DNA from: Gluconobacter morbifer G707
GTDB lineage: Bacteria > Pseudomonadota > Alphaproteobacteria > Acetobacterales > Acetobacteraceae
DNA length: 64,000 nt
Assembly (NCBI RefSeq): GCF_000234355.1
Contig: NZ_AGQV01000013.1
Coordinates: 61,367-125,366, forward strand
Direction of reading: 5' to 3'
Shown: positions 63,979-64,000 of the stretch, in pieces
Numbering within the stretch: position 1 is the first letter of the stretch
How the letters are laid out: the number at the start of each line of letters is the position of its first letter
The notes under the pieces: generated by a model
The model's database searches: none
What the model was told of the DNA's origin: nothing
What the model saw: the letters and a program-made list of their open reading frames with translations, nothing else
Program-made: the position numbers and the translations under genes

Positions 63979-64000
63979 AAAAAAAGCTCCCGCAAGGGAG
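63979..64000. terminator. probable bidirectional terminator at the right edge
   Basis: A run of seven A (63979-63985), then GCTCCC-gcaa-GGGAG at the last bases. The 5-bp stem visible probably continues beyond the window. The A run would be a T run for a gene converging from the right. Confidence 0.7.

Noticed and set aside
1..64000. CRISPR arrays, insertion sequences, prophage genes
   Set aside because: No regularly spaced repeats, transposase motifs or phage structural genes were seen.

Overview
The window is a compact, GC-rich bacterial chromosome segment with almost no non-coding space. Gene content, base composition and protein style (topA with a Lys/Ala-rich tail, a Pro/Ala-rich ExbB leader, the pyrB-pyrC-plsY-dprA-topA run, PqiABC, many secreted proteins) point to an alphaproteobacterium of the acetic acid bacteria, most like Gluconobacter. 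That assignment is inference; there is no rRNA gene here. One tRNA (Thr, CGT anticodon) is present. I see no insertion sequence, integrase, phage or CRISPR array.

Layout. 1-9 kb, mostly minus strand: the start of a TonB-dependent receptor, a His/Met-repeat DUF2946-like protein, an EamA exporter, parE, two exported proteins on divergent strands, an OmpA-type outer membrane protein, a DUF1491 protein and an S41 protease. 9-17.3 kb, minus strand: a housekeeping run in transcription order gltX, pyrB, pyrC, plsY, dprA, topA, mostly joined by short overlaps. After an AT-rich gap come, at 17.8-22.1 kb, a cupin and a Tat-type Rossmann oxidoreductase, then comEC (interrupted by a -1 frameshift exactly at A AAA AAG), a TonB-C-like gene broken by an in-frame TAG, and a secreted orphan. 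22.1-31.1 kb: nth, an ABC exporter, a secreted amidohydrolase, a CPA2 antiporter, rdgB-rph, hrcA and an aldo/keto reductase. 31.2-35 kb: PBP1A and prfB; prfB keeps a programmed +1 frameshift site, but with UAA instead of the classical UGA.

35.4-39.5 kb is a clean TonB energy operon, tonB-exbB-exbD-exbD-TPR, closed by a strong terminator. It is followed by a lone flgH, a large MscS-type channel, a mini-lipoprotein, a sugar-nucleotide epimerase, a GmhA-like isomerase, a MOSC protein, a GH13 glucosidase and nagB.

49.3-58.9 kb is the most distinctive accessory block, a ureide/oxalurate catabolism island. hpxZ-hpxX-hpxY lie on the plus strand. A LysR gene, an HpxW-type Ntn hydrolase, a DctA-type symporter and a frameshifted oxalate/formate-type MFS gene lie on the minus strand. 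hpxK-hpxJ are divergent from LysR on the plus strand. From family knowledge, HpxK and HpxJ take allantoate to oxalurate and HpxW takes oxamate to oxalate. No AllFGH/HpxFGH carbamoyltransferase is visible to link oxalurate to oxamate, so the HpxXYZ amidase complex may fill that step (inference).

The window ends with a small membrane protein, a small basic 'MPRGDKS' protein, tRNA-Thr and a complete pqiABC lipid-transport operon running to a terminator at the right edge. Three genes (comEC, the TonB-C-like gene, the MFS gene) carry reading-frame lesions. These could be real decay, recoding or sequence errors, and each is reported separately.
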